Part shown: piece by piece, positions 46,062 to 47,822 of the stretch
How the letters are laid out: each line of letters starts with the position of its first letter
How positions within the stretch are numbered: position 1 is the first letter of the stretch
From: Jongsikchunia kroppenstedtii DSM 45133
Lineage (GTDB): Bacteria > Actinomycetota > Actinomycetes > Mycobacteriales > Mycobacteriaceae
Direction of reading: 5' to 3'
DNA length: 47,822 bases
Assembly (NCBI RefSeq): GCF_000380485.1
Contig: NZ_AQYG01000030.1
Location: 1 to 47,822 of the forward strand
Notes under the pieces: model-generated
Seen by the model: only the letters and a program-made list of their open reading frames with translations
Databases searched by the model: none
What the model was told of the DNA's origin: nothing
Position numbers and translations under genes: made by a program

Positions 46062-47318
46062 TCATTTGCGGGGTGAGGCCGATTCGCGCCGTCCGACGAG
46101 CCTCGGCCTGATGATCGTCGCCACGAGGATGCCGATCGAGAGTGCGATGATCAGCATGGCGGCGAGGCCTGCTTCGTGCACGGCGTCGCGGGATCCCTGG
46201 GTTTGCAGATCGATTGCTCCTTGCAGGCCGGCGGCTCCGGGAACGATCAGCCACAACACGGGCACGAACGCGGCATAGAACGGTGGCGCGTGCGGTAGTC
46301 GGTAGAGGGCGCCGGCGGTGACCACGCTGGCGACGCCTGCGGCGAACGCGCCGAGCACGGGACCGCCGAGGTGGGCTGCACCGAACTGGACAGCGAACGT
46401 GGCGTAGGCGACGGCGAACAGGTAAGGCACCGAGCCGGGTAGCGCGGACTGAGTCAGTGCCATTCCGAGGCAGAAGACAGCGACTCCGAGCCATGGACCC
46501 CACGTGAGAGTGTGTCGCGGGGTCACCGTGTCCACGTGCACGAGAGTTATCGCTGCGTACCCCCCGAACGCGAGCAGTACGAGACGTTGGGCGGAGTTCG
46601 CGAGCCGGGCGGCACCGGCGATCGCGTCGCCGGTGGACAAGTCGATGACCGCGTAGGTGACGGCGGCCATCGGCAGCATCGAGGCCAGCGGTGGGATCAG
46701 GGCGCGTGTCGGCGTCAGACCCAAGCGTGGGGCGCACAGGCATGCAATCGAGGTGACAGCGAATGCCGCGAGGGTGGGATAGATGACGCCGAGTCGGGGG
46801 TGGCTGCCGAGTATGCGACCGGCGACACCGACGATTGCCGACAAGACGGCGAACAACAGCAACGCGGCCGCGGGTGGTTGGAGTAGCAGTCCGAAACCGG
46901 TGCCGAACAGTGCGTATCCGAGCACCACCACTGCCGGCCGGTATCGCGCGGGGGAGTTCTCGATCGCCGTGAGTCGATCCAACGCGGCCGCGGCGCCGAT
47001 TCGTCCGGCTGTCGCGTCGTCGAGGAGCTCTTGCAGGTCGGTGAGTTGATCGAGCCGAAACGGCGCACCACCGACCGAGATGCCGAACGCCCGCTGGACA
47101 TCGACCCGCCCATCTGGCGCGCGGACGAACACCCCCGTGGGCAGAGCGAAGACGGTGGTGTCGGGCAGACCGTAAGCAGCCGCTATCGCCTGCATTCGCT
47201 CGGTGATATGGGTGATCGGAACGCCGGTGTCGCACAAGGCAATGCTGGCTTTGCGGACGAAGGCGAGTGCGGCCGCGCCGTCGTGTGGCGGTGGAGGTGT
47301 GGGCGTTGGCGGGGTCAC
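46062..47318 (-). CDS. Threonine/serine exporter family membrane protein (ThrE-like)
   Basis: A 418-residue transporter. The N-terminal 140 residues form the cytoplasmic DUF1212-type domain (FVRKASIALCDTGVPITHITERM and TTVFALPTGVFV). About ten hydrophobic helices follow in two halves (ThrE and ThrE_2), including YRPAVVVLGYALFGTGFGLLL and FAVQFGAAHLGGPVLGAFAAG. The corynebacterial ThrE exports threonine and serine by proton antiport; here the substrate is inferred only from family. The GTG at 47318 overlaps the stop of the upstream amidohydrolase (GTGA), so the two are coupled and export of an amidohydrolase product is possible. It is convergent with the hydrolase, 52 bases away. Confidence 0.85.
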   Translation of the reverse strand: MTPPTPTPPPPHDGAAALAFVRKASIALCDTGVPITHITERMQAIAAAYGLPDTTVFALPTGVFVRAPDGRVDVQRAFGISVGGAPFRLDQLTDLQELLDDATAGRIGAAAALDRLTAIENSPARYRPAVVVLGYALFGTGFGLLLQPPAAALLLFAVLSAIVGVAGRILGSHPRLGVIYPTLAAFAVTSIACLCAPRLGLTPTRALIPPLASMLPMAAVTYAVIDLSTGDAIAGAARLANSAQRLVLLAFGGYAAITLVHVDTVTPRHTLTWGPWLGVAVFCLGMALTQSALPGSVPYLFAVAYATFAVQFGAAHLGGPVLGAFAAGVASVVTAGALYRLPHAPPFYAAFVPVLWLIVPGAAGLQGAIDLQTQGSRDAVHEAGLAAMLIIALSIGILVATIIRPRLVGRRESASPRK

Positions 47319-47822
47319 AATCGGTCGCGGTAGACGGCGCCGTTCTTCATCACCAGCGACAGGTGCCGCTCCGGATGGGTGAGCACGTCGATGTTCTGGA
47401 TGGGATCGCCGTCGACCACGATGAGGTCGGCGTAGGCGCCGGGTTCGACGACGCCGATCCGGCCTTCGAGTCCGAGCAGGCGTGCCGCGGTGGTGGTCGC
47501 GGCCCGGATCACCTCGATCGCCGGTTGCACCTCAGACCTGATGGCGAACTCATCGAGTTGGCGCACCTGCATTTCGCCGATCAGATCGGAGCCGTAGACC
47601 AGATTCACCCCGCCGCGATACGCGGCTTCGAGAGCAGATAGACCAGCATCGAGTACCTCGGAGTTCTTCGCGTGGCTGCCGGCCGTCATACCGATCTGCA
47701 TTCCGATTTCGTCCATCGCCTGATAGGTGACAAGCGTGGGCACCAGGTAGGCGTCTTTCTCTACGAACTTTCGTATCGTGGTGTCGTCGATCAGGTTGCC
47801 GTGCTCGATGCAACGCAAACCA
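47315..47822 (-). CDS. Amidohydrolase family protein, C-terminal part (cut by window end)
   Basis: The visible 168 residues are the C-terminal part of a metal-dependent amidohydrolase of the imidazolonepropionase/prolidase-like class. The IEHGNLID motif contains the metal-ligand His, NLVYGSDLIG gives the late metal Asp, and the end is typical: AARLLGLEGRIGVVEPGAYADLIVVDGDP and LVMKNGAVYRDRL. The frame stays open to the window edge, so the gene begins outside. It would hydrolyse an amide, peptide or cyclic bond. Its stop overlaps the ThrE-like start by GTGA, forming a two-gene unit. Confidence 0.85.
   Translation of the reverse strand, partial: GLRCIEHGNLIDDTTIRKFVEKDAYLVPTLVTYQAMDEIGMQIGMTAGSHAKNSEVLDAGLSALEAAYRGGVNLVYGSDLIGEMQVRQLDEFAIRSEVQPAIEVIRAATTTAARLLGLEGRIGVVEPGAYADLIVVDGDPIQNIDVLTHPERHLSLVMKNGAVYRDRL

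Overview
This is the replication-origin region of a high-G+C actinobacterium of the mycolic-acid group (Mycobacteriales: Gordonia, Williamsia, Nocardia, Rhodococcus or Mycobacterium relatives). The gene order sigM, trxBA, cwlM, parBA, rsmG, jag, yidC, yidD, rnpA, rpmH, dnaA, dnaN, gnd, recF, dciA, gyrBA, two tRNAs, ppiA, crgA, pabA, pknB, pknA, pbpA, rodA, pstP, fhaB, fhaA and tRNA-Leu matches the origin region of Mycobacterium tuberculosis. The genus is not fixed by sequence reading alone; Gordonia or a close relative is a guess.

Layout. (1) 1-4 kb: ECF sigma factor SigM, an inserted opposite-strand membrane protein gene, the putative anti-sigma gene with a SigM-type promoter, and trxBA behind a SigH/SigR-type promoter. 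(2) 4-9.1 kb: CwlM (an amidase-fold protein with its zinc residues lost), an acetyltransferase-like gene, parB and parA, and rsmG, with three parS sites lying inside the parA and rsmG reading frames. (3) 9.1-12 kb, minus strand: rpmH, rnpA, yidD, yidC and jag, ending at a strong intrinsic terminator. (4) 12-18.4 kb: dnaA with a DnaA-box promoter, oriC in the dnaA-dnaN gap, dnaN, gnd, recF and dciA. (5) 18.5-24.6 kb: gyrB, gyrA, a DUF3566 membrane protein, tRNA-Ile(GAT) and tRNA-Ala(TGC). (6) 24.7-29.5 kb: lipoprotein, DUF4190 protein, small membrane protein, cyclophilin, rhomboid protease, PH-domain protein, CrgA and PabA. (7) 29.5-39.2 kb, minus strand: the Ser/Thr phosphosignalling and cell-elongation cluster fhaB-pstP-rodA-pbpA-pknA-pknB, plus separate fhaA. 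(8) 39.4-47.8 kb: tRNA-Leu(CAG), then an accessory segment not expected from the conserved order: a TetR regulator, a divergent operon (DUF2236/MpaB-Lcp-like haem oxygenase, aldehyde dehydrogenase, acyl-CoA ligase, alpha/beta hydrolase), and a ThrE-type exporter overlapping an amidohydrolase that runs off the window.

How it works together. The core handles replication initiation (DnaA, DnaN, DciA, gyrase, oriC), origin segregation (ParAB-parS), membrane insertion (YidC/YidD) and peptidoglycan growth control (PknA/B, PstP, FhaA, CwlM, PbpA, RodA, CrgA). The accessory operon reads as a catabolic chain: oxidative cleavage of an alkene or isoprenoid to an aldehyde, oxidation to the acid, and CoA activation, under a TetR repressor with a composite palindromic operator. 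It is the best candidate here for an uncharacterised system. Other non-coding signals worth testing are a 35-bp near-perfect palindrome after trxA, a 10-bp hairpin at the predicted gyrB mRNA start, another after gyrA, and a DnaA-box cluster 14 kb from oriC.
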